From positions 1,778,340 to 1,842,339 of the forward strand of contig CM055109.1 in NCBI GenBank assembly GCA_029204225.1: DNA of 64,000 bases, read 5' to 3'. The translations under genes and the position numbers were made by a program. The notes under the pieces are model-generated. The model did not search any database and was not told the DNA's origin. It saw only the letters and a program-made list of their open reading frames with translations. Positions 32,640 to 43,870 of the stretch are shown in pieces (the stretch's first letter is position 1; every line of letters starts with the position of its first letter). This DNA is from Diphasiastrum complanatum. Its lineage: Eukaryota > Streptophyta > Lycopodiopsida > Lycopodiales > Lycopodiaceae.

Positions 32640-33000
32640 TTGAAGCTACGTAGATGTATGTATTGATCCTCGAAGCAATAGTTTCCTGCCTCTACTTCAC
32701 CTCACAGCAGCACTCGTAATATCCTGGAGTCAGCATCCATGTGGGAAGCAGAGTTGACAGGCAGCCCACGTAGGTAGTCTATCAACCTTATTCTAAACAA
32801 GATATAAAAGAAAACAGCGAGTGGTAGTTGTAAGGTGCTGCTCGTGCAGCATTCATCCAACAATTTGAGCTGAGTAGAGTAAGGAATTATCCGATGACTA
32901 CGGGAAAGAACAGCCAGGCGATGGATGGAGAGAGAGAGAGAGAGAGAGAGCACGTGCGAGACCAGGAGCTAGCATCTATAGACATCGAGAGGAAAAAATT
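32640..33000 (+). promoter_or_regulatory. Promoter-like region: TATA box, (GA)n, G-box
   Basis: TATAAAA at 32803-32809 in a gatataaaag context, a (GA)n tract at 32928-32950 and CACGTG at 32951-32956 occur in a stretch less AT-rich than its surroundings. These are common parts of plant core promoters and 5' leaders. No coding frame follows downstream, so it may be the end of an LTR or a promoter cut off from its gene. Confidence 0.35.
32993..32998 (-). terminator. Pol III terminator T6
   Basis: Six T residues on the minus strand, starting 6 bases after the discriminator base of the tRNA-like gene, form a standard RNA polymerase III stop signal. Confidence 0.6.
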
Positions 33001-33004
33001 ATTA

Positions 33005-33085
33005 TGGTCCATGCAGGATTCGAACCTGCTTCATCAATTCTTTGATTTTGGTGGATGATGGCTATGCCAATTAAGCTAATGGACC
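33005..33085 (-). tRNA. tRNA-Ile-like gene with abnormal anticodon arm
   Basis: On the minus strand the 7-bp acceptor stem GGTCCAT/ATGGACC is perfect and the discriminator is A. The D arm TAGCTTAATTGG fits the A box. The T arm GCAGG-TTCGAAT-CCTGC is perfect and contains a consensus B box (GGTTCGAATCC). Acceptor and T arms resemble plant tRNA-Ile(AAU). Between the D and T arms there are about 31 nt instead of 23, and no normal anticodon stem with U33 can be drawn; the best stem is CATCA/TGATG with a 19-nt loop. It is either a pseudogene or a Pol III-transcribed tRNA-like RNA. The amino acid cannot be assigned. Confidence 0.55.
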
Positions 33086-33245
33086 ACCTTAATTTGGCTT
33101 ATATGTTCACTCACATCTTAAATGACTTATGAAGAATGTAGGTGAACCCAAGCAATACATAAATCTTCTAGACTTGGCAAACACACACACACCTCACTAC
33201 ACAAATAAGTGACACATGTTTAGTTCACATGCATGGAAGAGTTTA

Positions 33246-33267
33246 AGAGAGAGAGAGAGAGAGAGAG
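33246..33267. repeat. (GA)n microsatellite
   Basis: An uninterrupted GA repeat of about 22 bases; a short (CA)n lies near 33180-33192. Confidence 0.9.
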
Positions 33268-33764
33268 TAAATGTACATGATACTCCTTGTAATCTATTGC
33301 AATATGCGCTTCTAATGAATGTTTTCAGATTTATCAACTTAAAATAACTTTTATCAGAACATACAGAAAAGAGCATAAAGGTTTAGGGTTCTTGGATAAG
33401 TTGCAAATGATTAATCAATCAAACCAAGAAGACATACTCTGATACACATAGAGATTCAAAATATTGGAGAAAAGATTGTGAGAGCCTTTGCCATTGAATA
33501 AGGTTAAATATCTCAAACATGGCCTTGACAAAGTCTTGAGAAGAGGAACCATCACAAAGAAATGTCATAGGAGCTCCAAGAATGACAAGAAAAAAAATAA
33601 AGAAAAGAAGACAAAAGAAAATCTTGCCATGAGCTCTTCCAAGTGTGAAATAAGTTTGCATAGTTTGTGGACATGGAGAGCACTTCCACGATAATTGCTC
33701 CCAAGGACCTCGTGTCATTTGTGGCTACTAGAACTATCTTACGAAGAGTGTAAATTACAACAAA

Positions 33765-34935
33765 GTACAAGACATCTCAACAATAGCCCATTAACATGTA
33801 TGTAGTCCCATTGCCACTACTATCCCAGGTTCAAGCCCCTCTTGGTAACCAAGGTGCAGTATCGCTACTAAAAAAATTAACTTTTGTGCTTCAAAAACTG
33901 TCGTTGAATGACACAGTTTGTGACTTTTTTTTTGTCAAAAAGTATAATTCAAAATTGATGTTGCTAAGTGACATTGCGCCCATCACAATTTGATGAAATT
34001 GTTCTATCCAATACTTGTCACGGATAGACAGATCTTGCTGACCAACCTAAAATGTCATGTAATTTGTTGTCATTTATTTTTTTAATATGGATTTTCTTTT
34101 AAGTTTAAGTTTAGTTTTTTTTTTAATGAACTTCTATTTGTGTATGAAGAGTCACTCACATCTTTTATCTCTCAAACTGATTGTTCAATATTCTAGTTCA
34201 GAGTTAATCATACGATTTTCCTTTTCAAATCTACTTAGAGATCGTTTCTCTTGTTGTTTTTTGGCAATCACAAAATGTCGGAATGATAGCTTAGTAATTT
34301 TAATTTCACCATATAGAAACATACATCACCACAAGGAGCATAAGCAACCTCTTGAAGAAAAAAATTATTTATTAAAGCTAACAACATAAACTCTTCTACC
34401 AAGTATATCTCACATCTTATACATCACGAAAAATGTTACATCTCAACAATAGCTTGTCAACATGTATGCAATCCCATTACCGCTACTACAAAGGTTCATT
34501 TTTGTGATGCAACATTTGTGCATCAAAAATTGTCATTGTACGATATAGTTTGTGACAATGTTTTGTGGTCAAAATGTACAAACACAAGTGATGTGACGTT
34601 GTGAAATTTTGACAAAACTATTAAACATCAGTGTATGAAGAGTCACTCACATCTTTTATCTCTCAAACTAATTGTTTAGTATTTAAGCCCACAACTACTC
34701 ATACTATTTGTGTTTTCAAATATAGTTAGAAATCGTTTTTGTTGTTGGATTTTAGCAATCACAAATGTTAGTGATAGCTTAGTAATTTTAATTCCACAAT
34801 ATACAAATATAAATCACCACAAGGAGCATAAGCAACCTCTTGAAGAAAAAAAACTCTTTTTTATTAAAGCTAAAACCATAAACTCTTGTACCAAGTATCA
34901 CTCACATCTTATACACCACAAGTTAAAGAACACAT
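33765..34935. repeat. Tandem duplication of a ~0.5-0.66 kb non-coding unit
   Basis: Unit 1 (about 33765-34432) and unit 2 (about 34433-34935) share catctcaacaatag, gtatgaagagtcactcacat, the caccacaaggagcataag block and ctcacatcttatacA, in the same order. Unit 2 is shorter through internal deletions. No reading frame is conserved. In unit 1 the word caggttcaagcccc (33827-33840) resembles a Pol III B box, which hints at a SINE-like origin, but it is not conserved in unit 2. Confidence 0.75.
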
Positions 34936-35289
34936 ATAATTTTAGTTACTATCAAGAAATTGTGACTTATTTAAAAGCTTGTCAAGATAACTCAAATGGC
35001 ATCTCCATTGATTGTTTAGCTTGTATTTTTATATGGATCTTTTAGATATGAGTCCTCTAAGATCAACTATGAATGTCTCACAATTTGTCTATTGATATTA
35101 ATTGATGTTGTTGGAGATCATAGTATGTAATTTGCATCCTCATCAATATCATCTAATAATTGATTTTTCTCAATAACATTTGCTTGCCAAAATCTTTCTG
35201 CAATATACATGCGCTGTATGGTTCATCTTTCAATAGATCATTAATTTCATCATCATCTGTGTGTGAAAATTATAGCAAAAAGAGATCCT
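34936..35289. other. No gene recognised
   Basis: AT-rich DNA without domain, repeat partner or RNA signal that I can see. Confidence 0.5.
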
Positions 35290-35940
35290 AAAACACTTGA
35301 AATGATGAGGAAAACAATAGATTATGATTCCATAATGTTAGCACAAGTTGCACCATCAAAATCCATGAAAAATCTATGCTTGAACCTCACTAAATGGCCC
35401 AAATCCTTTAAGAAGCCTTCACACGTGTGAATGTACGGACTCCCACAGTCTCAGCATTGTAAAACAGGCCCATATTCAATCCTATAATGATTAGAAATCA
35501 CAAGTACTCAAAGAAATATGAACATAGAAAGCAATTGCACCAATATGAGAGGAAAATCATGAATTTGCTTGATTGATTTTGGTGAGAGATCACCACTTAT
35601 ATATACATGATCGATCATGAGTTTGAGCAGGTATGAGCTACCCTAAACCTATCCTTAATGCTAATTTTGGTGGATCTTTCAGCCCTATTAAGTTAGGGTT
35701 GGAACCTTGGAGACCCTCAACAATGTAGAAATCACCAAAAATAGCTCCTATTTTCTCTCTCTTGTATCTAAGCATGATGTGGACTCATTCCAAAGGTTCT
35801 ATCACTTAGGTCAACTTAATAACATCTTATGAATGGATCCTATGCTAATTAGCATGTTTGACAAGCCACATCATGACCATCTAACTATATACTAGTCATA
35901 TGACCAAAACTAGTCAAGCTAGAATTGTGAGTTTTTAACA
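35290..35940 (-). mobile_element. Copia-type LTR remnant (minus) with PPT
   Basis: The sequence ...gtttttaACA at 35938-35940 followed by ctcctcctcac (a minus-strand polypurine tract) copies the 3' LTR/PPT boundary seen in CoB (20163) and CoA (37185). The LTR would extend left; its far edge near 35290 is a guess. It contains an acacgtgt word near 35420 like the CoB LTR. Confidence 0.45.
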
Positions 35941-35950
35941 CTCCTCCTCA

Positions 35951-36660
35951 CGATTTAGCTTGATGAGACTATCATGGATCAATAATTAATACATGGATAA
36001 AAATAACATAATATCCAGGTTCTTGCTTTGTGGAGTGAGTATGATCACTCATCATGATAAGAATATGATTTGAGTTCCAAGCTCTCAAATGTAGTGAGAT
36101 CTCATTAAAGGTTGTCTTCAAGATCCAAGCTTTGTCTTTGGTAGATTGTTGAATGAACACATTTGGGCTACAAAATGAGAGTCTCCTCCTCAAAATAAAC
36201 TTGAAAAATAGTAGCTTTCCATAATATCCAACTTTTGTATGAAGCACATACAACCAAAAGCTTGTAATGTCACCATCTTGACTTCATCCAACAAAACAAT
36301 GAACTCCAACTTGGCATCCTTTCAATAAAGGTCTTCATTCCTTGGAAATTCAAGAGTGAATGGATCACAAGATGAGGCCTTTGAATACATATTTGAAACT
36401 CCAATCAAAGTAGTAATGATCACTATTCCATCATCATAAGATATAGGATGAAAAACAATGCTCATACTAGCATCATCAAACATGGTCAAATACATGACAT
36501 ATTTTTTTATCAAAAACAAAGTAAGATGAGTAAAGGGAGATATGGATAAACTTCCTTGCTTCTCCTTTATCTTTACACAAACCTTTATAATGATGTAGAT
36601 TCAGGTCTCTTTTGCCTTGAGACAAGTGCTCCTTCTGAGCTTCCTCCTTGATGTCTTAAG
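35951..36660 (-). other. Unassigned sequence after the LTR remnant
   Basis: If the LTR call is right, this should be the end of a minus-strand copia, but no RNase H motif is readable. Two minus-strand frames (36253-35972 and 36519-36322) are open without matching anything recognised. Confidence 0.3.
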
Positions 36661-36661
36661 G

Positions 36662-37185
36662 TGCATAAAGTAATTTTTGTAAAGAAAACTATTGCGGTTA
36701 AAATTTTAGGATATGGACCAGTGAACGAAAAAGACGAAGAAGGTGGGAAAAGCAAAGGTGCCTTTAAGAATGATTTCTAAGGCATTCTGGCCACTTGGCC
36801 AGTGTGTCGTATTTTTCGTGAAGGGAAAAAGACGAAGAAGGCGAAAAAGCAAAAGTTGCCTTAAGAATGGTTTCTAAAGCATTCTAGCCACTTGGCCAGT
36901 GTGTCGCATTTTTCGTGAAGGGAAAAAGACGAAGAAGATGAAAAAGCAAAAGGTGCCTTAAGAATGGATTCTAAGGAATTTTGGCCAATTGGCCAGTGTG
37001 TCGCATTTTTTGCTAAGGAGTGAAAAAGGTGAAGAATGATAAGGTGTCTTAACATGATTTCTGAGACACAAGATATCTCAAGGAAAAAAAATGTGAAGGC
37101 CCAAAAATATGTTGTCGGCCTTCGGTTTTTCAGGATGCTCATTACTTGAACGATTTGTTTAAGACTGAGCATAAGAAATCTAACA
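36662..37185 (-). mobile_element. CoA copy b: 3' LTR with 97-bp tandem repeats
   Basis: The outer edge of the minus-strand LTR is plus-strand taACA at 37185, next to the polypurine tract cccccttaa (37187-37195). The LTR shares the gaacgattt...gctcagtctt block with copies a and c. Inside, three units of about 97 bp (36711-37010) repeat ccacttggccagtgtgtcg and gggaaaaagacgaagaag. The far edge near 36662 does not match copy c and is uncertain. Confidence 0.75.
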
Positions 37186-37192
37186 CTCCCCC

Positions 37193-38360
37193 TTAATGTG
37201 GATCCTGAAAAACTTTGATTTGCAGATTTAACATATCGTTAAATTTGAGATGTTGCTCCTGTGACAGAGCCTTTGTGAAATAATATGCTGCCATGTAATT
37301 TGTTCTGCGAAAAACCAATTCTATTTCCTTGCTATGCACTTTCTCTCTAAGGTAATGATACCTGATTTCTATATGTTTGCTTTGAGAGTGAAATCTCAGT
37401 TTGAGAGATAGCGCTATTGTGCTTTGATTGTCACAATAGATTGTTGTAGGAAGTGTTTGTGCAAGGTTCAGGTTTGCAAGCAGTTTCCTTAGCCAGATCG
37501 TCTCTTTGGTTGCATTGGAGGCAGCTATGTATTCAGATTCTGTTGATAATAATACAACTGACGTTTGCTTCCGTGTTCCATGAGATTGGGCCTTGGTTGT
37601 ATAAAAATACAAATCCAGAAGTTGATTTTCTGGTGTCGACATCTCTTGCCCAATCCGCATTTGTGTAGGCTTCAAGGATGTTGGCAATTTGGCTGTCTCT
37701 GTAGTAGATGCTTAGAGTTGTCGTTTACTTCATGACCTTTGTTAGCACTTTCCAATGAGCTACGTCTAGATTTGACAGAAACTGGCTAAGTGTACTAACC
37801 AAATATGCAAGGTCTGGTCATTGCGTACATCAGTGAGTCGATGATGGATTGAAATGGGTAGCGTTTCATCTCTTCCTTTTCTGCCTCAGTTTGTGGAGAC
37901 TGTTCCTTTGATAGCTTTAGTCCAGGGTCGAGTGGAAAGAGACTGGGTTTGCAGTTGGCCATTCCATACTTTTCCAGCATGTTGTTGATATATCATTGTT
38001 GATTGATAAAGATCAGTCTACTGGGTTGATCTCGTTGAATTTGGATTCCGAGACACAATAGTGGGCTGGACCCATGTTAGTCATCTTGTATTCCTGGGCC
38101 AGCATGCATTTTGTATCCTTTATCAGATTTAGATTATTACTAAATAAAAGTGTATCATCTACGTAGAGAGTGATGATGAAGAAGTAATCTAATACGGACT
38201 TGAAATCGAGTCTACTAAGTTTTGAATGAAACCATTTGTCTATCAGAAATGTGTTGATCTTCTAGAACCAAGCTCTAGGTAACTGTTTCAGCCCGTAGAG
38301 TGCCTTGTGGATTTTGCATACAAGGTGTTGTTGCTTGTCGTTGAGTTCGTATCCCTTTGG
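37193..38360 (-). pseudogene. pol: CoA copy b: RT palm to RNase H
   Basis: The minus frame 37687-37193 (164 codons) is an almost complete RNase H: S-T-E-S-E-Y-I-A-A-S, I-Y-C-D-N-Q-S-T-I-A-L-S, S-K-H-I-E-I-R-Y-H and Y-F-T-K-A-L. It ends just before the PPT. The frame 37980-37795 and flanking sequence give late RT (P-L-D-P-G-L-K-L, S-L-M-Y-A). The RT metal site L-Y-V-D-D-T is intact on the minus strand at 38154-38165, but stops (for example near 37985) and a deletion around 37690-37795 break the protein. Confidence 0.9.
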
Positions 38361-38938
38361 CTACATCATGTAGATCTCCTCTTCGATGGTTCCATTGAGA
38401 AAAGTGGTCTGGACATCCATCTGGTGGACTTCAAGGTCTGTCGTAGCTACAAAAGAGAGGAGTAGGAGGATTGACACATATTTGACTATTGGGCTGAATG
38501 TTTCTAAGTAATTCAGATCTGGAATCTGGGAAAAGCCTTTGGCGATTAGCCTGGCCTTGTAACGATTTAGTCTTCTTTCAGCGTTGTACTTTGCCTTGAA
38601 TATCCATTTGCATGGAATTGGTTTCCGGTCCTTTGGTAGCTTAGTGAGTGTCCATGTATGATTTTCCATAAGAGAATCAAATTCAGTGTCCATCGCCGCT
38701 TTCCACTGGTCAGCATCAGGTGTACACATTGCCTCAACAACTGCGTTTGTTCTTGCATGAAGTAGCAGGCCGGATCATCTATAAATTTGGATGGAGGCTG
38801 TCCGGACCTGTTCGACCTTCTGGGTTAAACTTCGATCCTCTGATGTGGGTTGACTCATTGAGGTTCTGACTCATTGTCTGAGTCAGCATCGAGATTCTAC
38901 AGTTGATTTTGTCGATCAAAATTGACTGGTTGTTTGCT
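38361..38938 (-). pseudogene. pol: CoA copy b: RT N-terminal half and linker
   Basis: The minus frame 38729-38361 (122 codons) reads A-A-M-D-T-E-F-D-S-L-M, C-K-W-I-F-K-A-K-Y, R-L-I-A-K-G-F-S-Q, F-S-P-I-V-K-Y and Q-M-D-V-Q-T-T-F-L-N-G, the conserved copia RT fingers and palm start, including the first catalytic Asp. The linker to integrase (38730-38938) is frameshifted and S/T-rich. Confidence 0.9.
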
Positions 38939-40162
38939 CTATGAGTTGGAATTATCAGCAGCTTTCCCTTTGTGGTCGATGAACTGGTCTTCCATGAAAA
39001 TGACATCTCTATTGGTGAATGCCTTCTCGGTATCCAAATTGTAGAGCTTGTATGCATTGTGGTTTGGGAAATAGCCGATGAAGATCATTTTTTTGCTCTT
39101 GTCATCTAGTTTTCTTCTTAGATCCTCAGGGATTTGAGCAAAAGCGATGCATACAAACACTCGAATATGTTTGAGTAATGGTTTTGATCCTGCCCACATC
39201 TCATAAGGTGTCTTGCCATTTAGGGCTTTGGTGATGGATCGATTATGTAAATAGGCAGTTGTAGTAACAGCTTTTGCCCAAAATTTCTTTGGAATAGAGG
39301 CATGGGCCATCATGCTCTTGGCACTTTCGATGAGTGTCCGGTTCTTCTGCTCAGCTACACCATTAGACCGAGGTGAATAGCTGTTTGTGTATTGTTGAAG
39401 TATCTCGTTGGCCTTGCAAAACTCCGTAAATTTTGTGGAGATGTACTCTCCCCCTCCATCTGTGCATAGGATCTTGATCTTCCTCTCGGTCTGATTTTCT
39501 GCAGACACCTTGAACTGCTTGAAGAATTTGAATGCTTCAAATTTGTTCTTCATATAGTAGGTTGCAGTCCTTCGAGAGAAGTCATCGACGAAGGTTAGAA
39601 AATAGAGAGCTCCCCATGTGGAAGCAGTCTGCATTGGGCCACAAATGTCACTGTGTACAAGGTCAAGCAAGCCCTTGGATGTATGAACTGAGTCTGAACT
39701 GAAGGGACTCCTAGTATACTTGCTGATAATACAACTTTCGCATGGAGAAGTTGGCTTGTTGACTATCGGCAGACCTTGTACTAGACTCTGAACTGACATT
39801 TGTTGAATATTGTTGTAGTTAAGGTGGCCAAGTTTGAAATGCCACATCATATCAGTTGATTCAGAAGTGGCTATGTGAAGAGCTTGAAAGTTAGAAGAAT
39901 AGCAATGGTTGAGTTTGTAAAGATAGCCGCTTATTCTTCCGTAGGCTAGCAACTTTTAGGATTTGTCAAGAATTGTGCAGCCATCTATATCAAATTTGAC
40001 CCTCCGATCTGAATCGGTGATTCTGCTAACTGAGAGCAGATTCTTGGTCAGATTTGGAACGTGGAGAACGTTGGACAGCAACTTGACTTTACCTCTTTTG
40101 AACTCAACTTTGATTGTTTCTTCACCTCCGATTGTATGTGATGAGTTGTCTCCAAGTTGCAC
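38939..40162 (-). pseudogene. int: CoA copy b: pre-integrase segment and integrase
   Basis: The minus frame 39952-38939 (337 codons) holds G-H-L-N-Y and C-E-S-C-I-I-S-K (finger). The core has D-L-V-H-S-D-I-C-G-P-M, F-L-T-F-V-D-D-F-S, L-C-T-D-G-G-G-E-Y and R-S-N-G-V-A-E-Q-K-N, so all three DDE residues survive. The copia tail follows: F-W-A-K-A-V, H-I-R-V-F-V-C-I-A-F, I-F-I-G-Y-F. The frame 40162-39956 precedes it with L-G-D-N-S-S-H-T-I, the protease-to-integrase linker. One stop at 39955 separates them. Confidence 0.9.
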
Positions 40163-40857
40163 AACTCGAGAGTGGGTGAATGACTTATAGTCCTTGAACT
40201 AGTCACGATGGTGAGTCATGTGTTGAGTTGCTCTGAAATCTAGGTACCAGGAATTGATATTCTATTGTTCTCCTTCTTTGGTCATGAAAGCTGCTTCATC
40301 TTCTTCTTCTTGTTGCTGATTTGAGTGACTGGTCATAACACTATGTGCTTGTTGTTGGACTGCTTCTTCTTTTAATTGTTGTACTTCAAAGTTCGACAGT
40401 CCTTGATTTTGTGGCTAGTCCTCTTACAGTATTTGCAAAAAAATTTCTGCGCTAGTTGGAATGATGAAGAGCTTGAATTTGATCCTAAACCATTATTTGG
40501 TCCAGACTGCATGTTGCTCTTCTTGACAGTAGAGCCTGACTTTGTAGATTTCTTGGACCTAAACTTCAGATCTTTTGAATATTGAGCCTGAGAAGGATGC
40601 TGATCTTCTGAACTCCTCTTGTAGGAGCAGCAAAATTACTCTTGATAGAGTGAGGTGCTCCTGGGTAGAAATTGCCATTACCCAATTTTCGTAGGCTTCA
40701 GGTAGACTCGATAATAGAGTCATGAGTGCATCGGAATCTTCTATGACTGAGCCGGTTGCAGTCATCTGCTCCATAAGATTCTTGAAGGTGTTGAGGTGAC
40801 TCAAGACACTATCTGTATCATACATTTTGAGGTGAATAATTTCTTCCTCATAATGTA
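40163..40857 (-). pseudogene. gag: CoA copy b: Gag, 5'-truncated
   Basis: The minus frame 40825-40559 reads L-N-T-F-K-N-L-M-E-Q-M, L-L-S-S-L-P-E-A-Y-E-N-W-V-M, H-L-T-L-S-R-V-I-L-L-L, the second half of a UBN2 Gag. The knuckle region (40330-40460) and protease remnant follow with stops. The copy ends inside gag at a 16-bp inverted repeat, so the Gag start, PBS and 5' LTR are missing. Confidence 0.85.
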
Positions 40858-40871
40858 TGAGGAAGAAATTA
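40837..40871. repeat. Perfect 16-bp inverted repeat at the CoA-b break
   Basis: The arms 40837-40852 and 40856-40871 (taatttcttcctcata / tatgaggaagaaatta) are separated by ATG only. The left arm is genuine CoA gag sequence (compare aatttcttcctca at 18618-18630). The right arm is its immediate foldback, after which CoA similarity ends. Confidence 0.95.
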
Positions 40872-42796
40872 GGTTTTTCCTTTTTGACTTAGGTGTTGCA
40901 CCGATAAGCTTATCTTTAATAATTTTGTTCTCTAAGACAGGGCAAGCTAAAGCTTTTGAGATACTTGTTAAAGTGAACAATTGGAATGAAGGTCTTAATG
41001 TTTGGTGGTAGCTCTATATTCAATAAATAAACAAGTGTATTAAAAATTATAAAAGAGGGATCCAAATTTTATGGATTTCCCATGAGGTTCAGACAACTTT
41101 AACGAAGTAATACTTAAGCTAGAGTAGTCAAAAGTGTAGTAAACTAGCATTTACTAGTGTCAAAAAAATTTTCGGTGCCTTCGCTGATGAATTTTGTCAG
41201 GTAACTGAAAATTTAAGGGAGGAAGTAAATGAGACTCTTGAGAAGGTAAATGTAATAGTGTTGTATAATTTGGATTGGTTAATAAATAATCCCTGTATGG
41301 AAATCGCATAGCACCAGATTTTTGTTGAATTCATTAAGTTGAATTTATTTTAAATGTCTAAAGGACCATGAGTTGACCCTATTTGTTAATGGAAATTGTG
41401 ACATATAACGAGAATGACACTTGGTTCACATTTGTACTGTAAAGAGTCTTATTCCTAAGAATTGAAATTGGAATTTGGTGAAAGTTAGTACCAACCAGGT
41501 GGGTTGTTTATGTGACGGTAAAGCATTGTGTGCAAATTCTTGTTAAATCACAATTTTGTGAATGGATTATTGCAATCCATTAGGAACAAATATGGGGGTA
41601 CTCCAGTATTTGGTGGAATAGATATGTGCATATCTAGTATTGGAAATCCAGATGGAGTTTTGAAATCTCTGGATTATCGGATAATGCAGTTGAAGATCTT
41701 CTTGAAGGAATTGAATTCCTTGTACCATTTTGGATATAGATATTGAATATCTATCGGTATATACTTCAGCTATTTTGAAATTTTTCTTTTGGTTTGTGAA
41801 GAATAAACTTAGGTCATTTCCATTGTATATGAACGAGGTTTCTCGTCCATACTGGGGTCAATGCCTAGTGGTATTCTTAGATGATATTGTCATCTACAGG
41901 AAAAAAATTATGGAAATGGAGAATTCAATGGCTAGAGATATATATTTTTTGAAAATGGTTGAATGATTGGATCCTATGTTGGATATCAGATGGTCAGCTA
42001 ATGTTTTTGATTTTTTTAATGATCGGATCTAAAAGCAAAGAACTTTCTTGGAAAGAAAACTAATGGTATGGGACATTGGTGACTTTAAAAGGGAATTCTT
42101 TTGCGAGATTGATCTATAGACCAGTGGTTAGTATTAACAGTTGAAACCATTGGTTAAACTTGTTTAGGGTATTTGGAGAGGTTATGAGATATAGATCCAG
42201 ATCCCTCAATGGTATCTCATAAATTTCAAATCGAAAACCCTTAAAAGCTATTTCTCTTTTAATTTATACTTCTACTTTTTAGAAATTTCACTAATACAAG
42301 ACAATTGGATTGAGATTTATATAATTTCTTCCAATGTAGAACAAGGTTTTGAAGGACTGTTAGAGTTATATGAACTCATACTTCCATTTCAATTTGTGAA
42401 TATAGCTCAGGATCAATTGATGTTTTTAATCGATTAAGTAGAATTTAGACTTCTTGAGCCCAATTGATTATCTCTATTTGATAGTTGATTATTGAGATAA
42501 TGTTTCTATCACTCAGGATAAGACTTTTTATGATTTTAAGGAAAAAGTCCGGTTTGTGATATTCAAATTTATGATATCTTATACATTGTCTCCTAGGAAT
42601 TTTTTAATCGAAATTATGTAATTTCTTTTAAAAGGGGGAGAAGAAAATGATAGGAATAAGAATTTCATGGGATCAACCAGTTGCATAGATTTCTTTTGTG
42701 GAATCGAGTTTGTGTGCAATGGTGGAACTATCCAGTGGAATAGAGGAAATCTTTAGTGATTGTTTTGAATAATCTAGAACTAGAGGAGAGGAAGAA
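40872..42796 (+). pseudogene. pol: Very decayed gypsy pol with RT island and PPT
   Basis: Only one part is diagnostic: the frame 41730-41966 has M-N-E-V-S-R-P-Y-W-G-Q and V-V-F-L-D-D-I-V-I-Y, the RT palm motif of chromovirus-like gypsy elements, with the D-D pair intact. The rest carries many stops. Near 42690-42780 the reading resembles a chromodomain end (W-W-N-Y-P-V-E). A polypurine tract (gaggagaggaagaa, 42783-42796) leads to an LTR. The large loss between the RT island and the PPT shows internal deletion. Confidence 0.6.
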
Positions 42797-43190
42797 TGTT
42801 ACGACCATATGCAACTAAGGACATGGAATAGTTCTAATATGGTAGACTGGTCCTCCAGTATTCGAGATTATTGGTCATGCCTAGATTTTACTCCACTTCG
42901 AGGCATGTTGGTGACTAATGACCTTGAGAGGACCCAGACACTCTAATAGAGACATATGGAGTAGTGCATGTACGTGTGACTGATATAGGTAGGAGGTACG
43001 CGTGAAGAGCTGTGATCTATTTATAGTTGACCTGCATGAGGATTGCATGGGCTCATGCACAAGATCCTACTCTCTATATATTGAGGTAGATATTATCTCA
43101 TGGACGATTTGGTCTAGGTTACATGTAGTGCTCTTCTCCTCTTGCTATCACATGGCATGGCTTGGGGGCTAGATCCAGGAGGATACTCCA
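42797..43190 (+). mobile_element. Gypsy 3' LTR starting TGTTACGACC
   Basis: TGTTACGACC directly follows a good PPT and is a typical start for plant chromovirus LTRs. Possible TATA boxes are ctatttataG near 43016 and ctctatatattg near 43072. The right edge is not seen; minus-strand gag begins near 43269. Confidence 0.55.
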
Positions 43191-43268
43191 GGAGGGATCT
43201 AGGATTGGTTGGGTGGTTTTGCTCCACAGTCTATCTTGTGTTTTCCTATCCTCATCTTAGGGGTTTCC

Positions 43269-43870
43269 CTAGTGGTCTTTACACATATGTTGTAACAGTT
43301 CCATGGAATTAGAACTAGAGGTGGGCTCCAAGTGTGAATTATTTTTAATGAGAGCTTTTCCCATTTGATCACGATGGTCATACTCATCATTGGATCCTTC
43401 ATCTTCCTCTCTAATGGCATCATCCATTACGTCTTTCAGCGGGTCATAAGAGTTGGCTGGTTTAAGTTCTCGTCGGATAGATTTAGGTAAACCTACCAGG
43501 AAGAGTTTGATAGCCATTTTTTCTGTTATTTTCTCATCAACACATTCAACTTTGAGGCACTTAAAGTGCTCGATGTAGGTGCATATAGATTTATCCCTTC
43601 TCATCTTGAGTTGAATGAAAGAGCTTTGGGTCAATTTGGAAGGTTTGAATTGGTTGGTCAGGACGGCGGTAAGGGTTTCCCAGGAAACTATATCAGAATG
43701 TTCAAGATTAAGATACCATTCCTTAGCATTCCTGAGTAATGTCATAAACAAAAGACGTAATTTTTCATCCTCAAAAGTATCACCATAGAATTTACAAGCG
43801 TTTTCAAAATCTTGGAGAAATTTGATTGGGTCGAATCCTCCATCATATTTCGGTGCATCGATCCTAGAGA
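43269..43870 (-). pseudogene. gag: Gypsy Gag capsid fragment
   Basis: The minus frame 43751-43269 (160 codons) has A-K-E-W-Y-L-N-L, W-E-T-L-T-A-V-L-T-N-Q-F and F-L-V-G-L-P-K-S-I-R, the Retrotrans_gag core. Upstream to 43870 the reading R-I-D-A-P-K-Y-D-G-G-F-D-P-I and F-L-Q-D-F-E-N-A-C-K-F-Y continues it, after a TGA near 43877. A close relative lies at 52560-52845. No knuckle is visible; 3' sequence is lost at about 43260. Confidence 0.85.
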
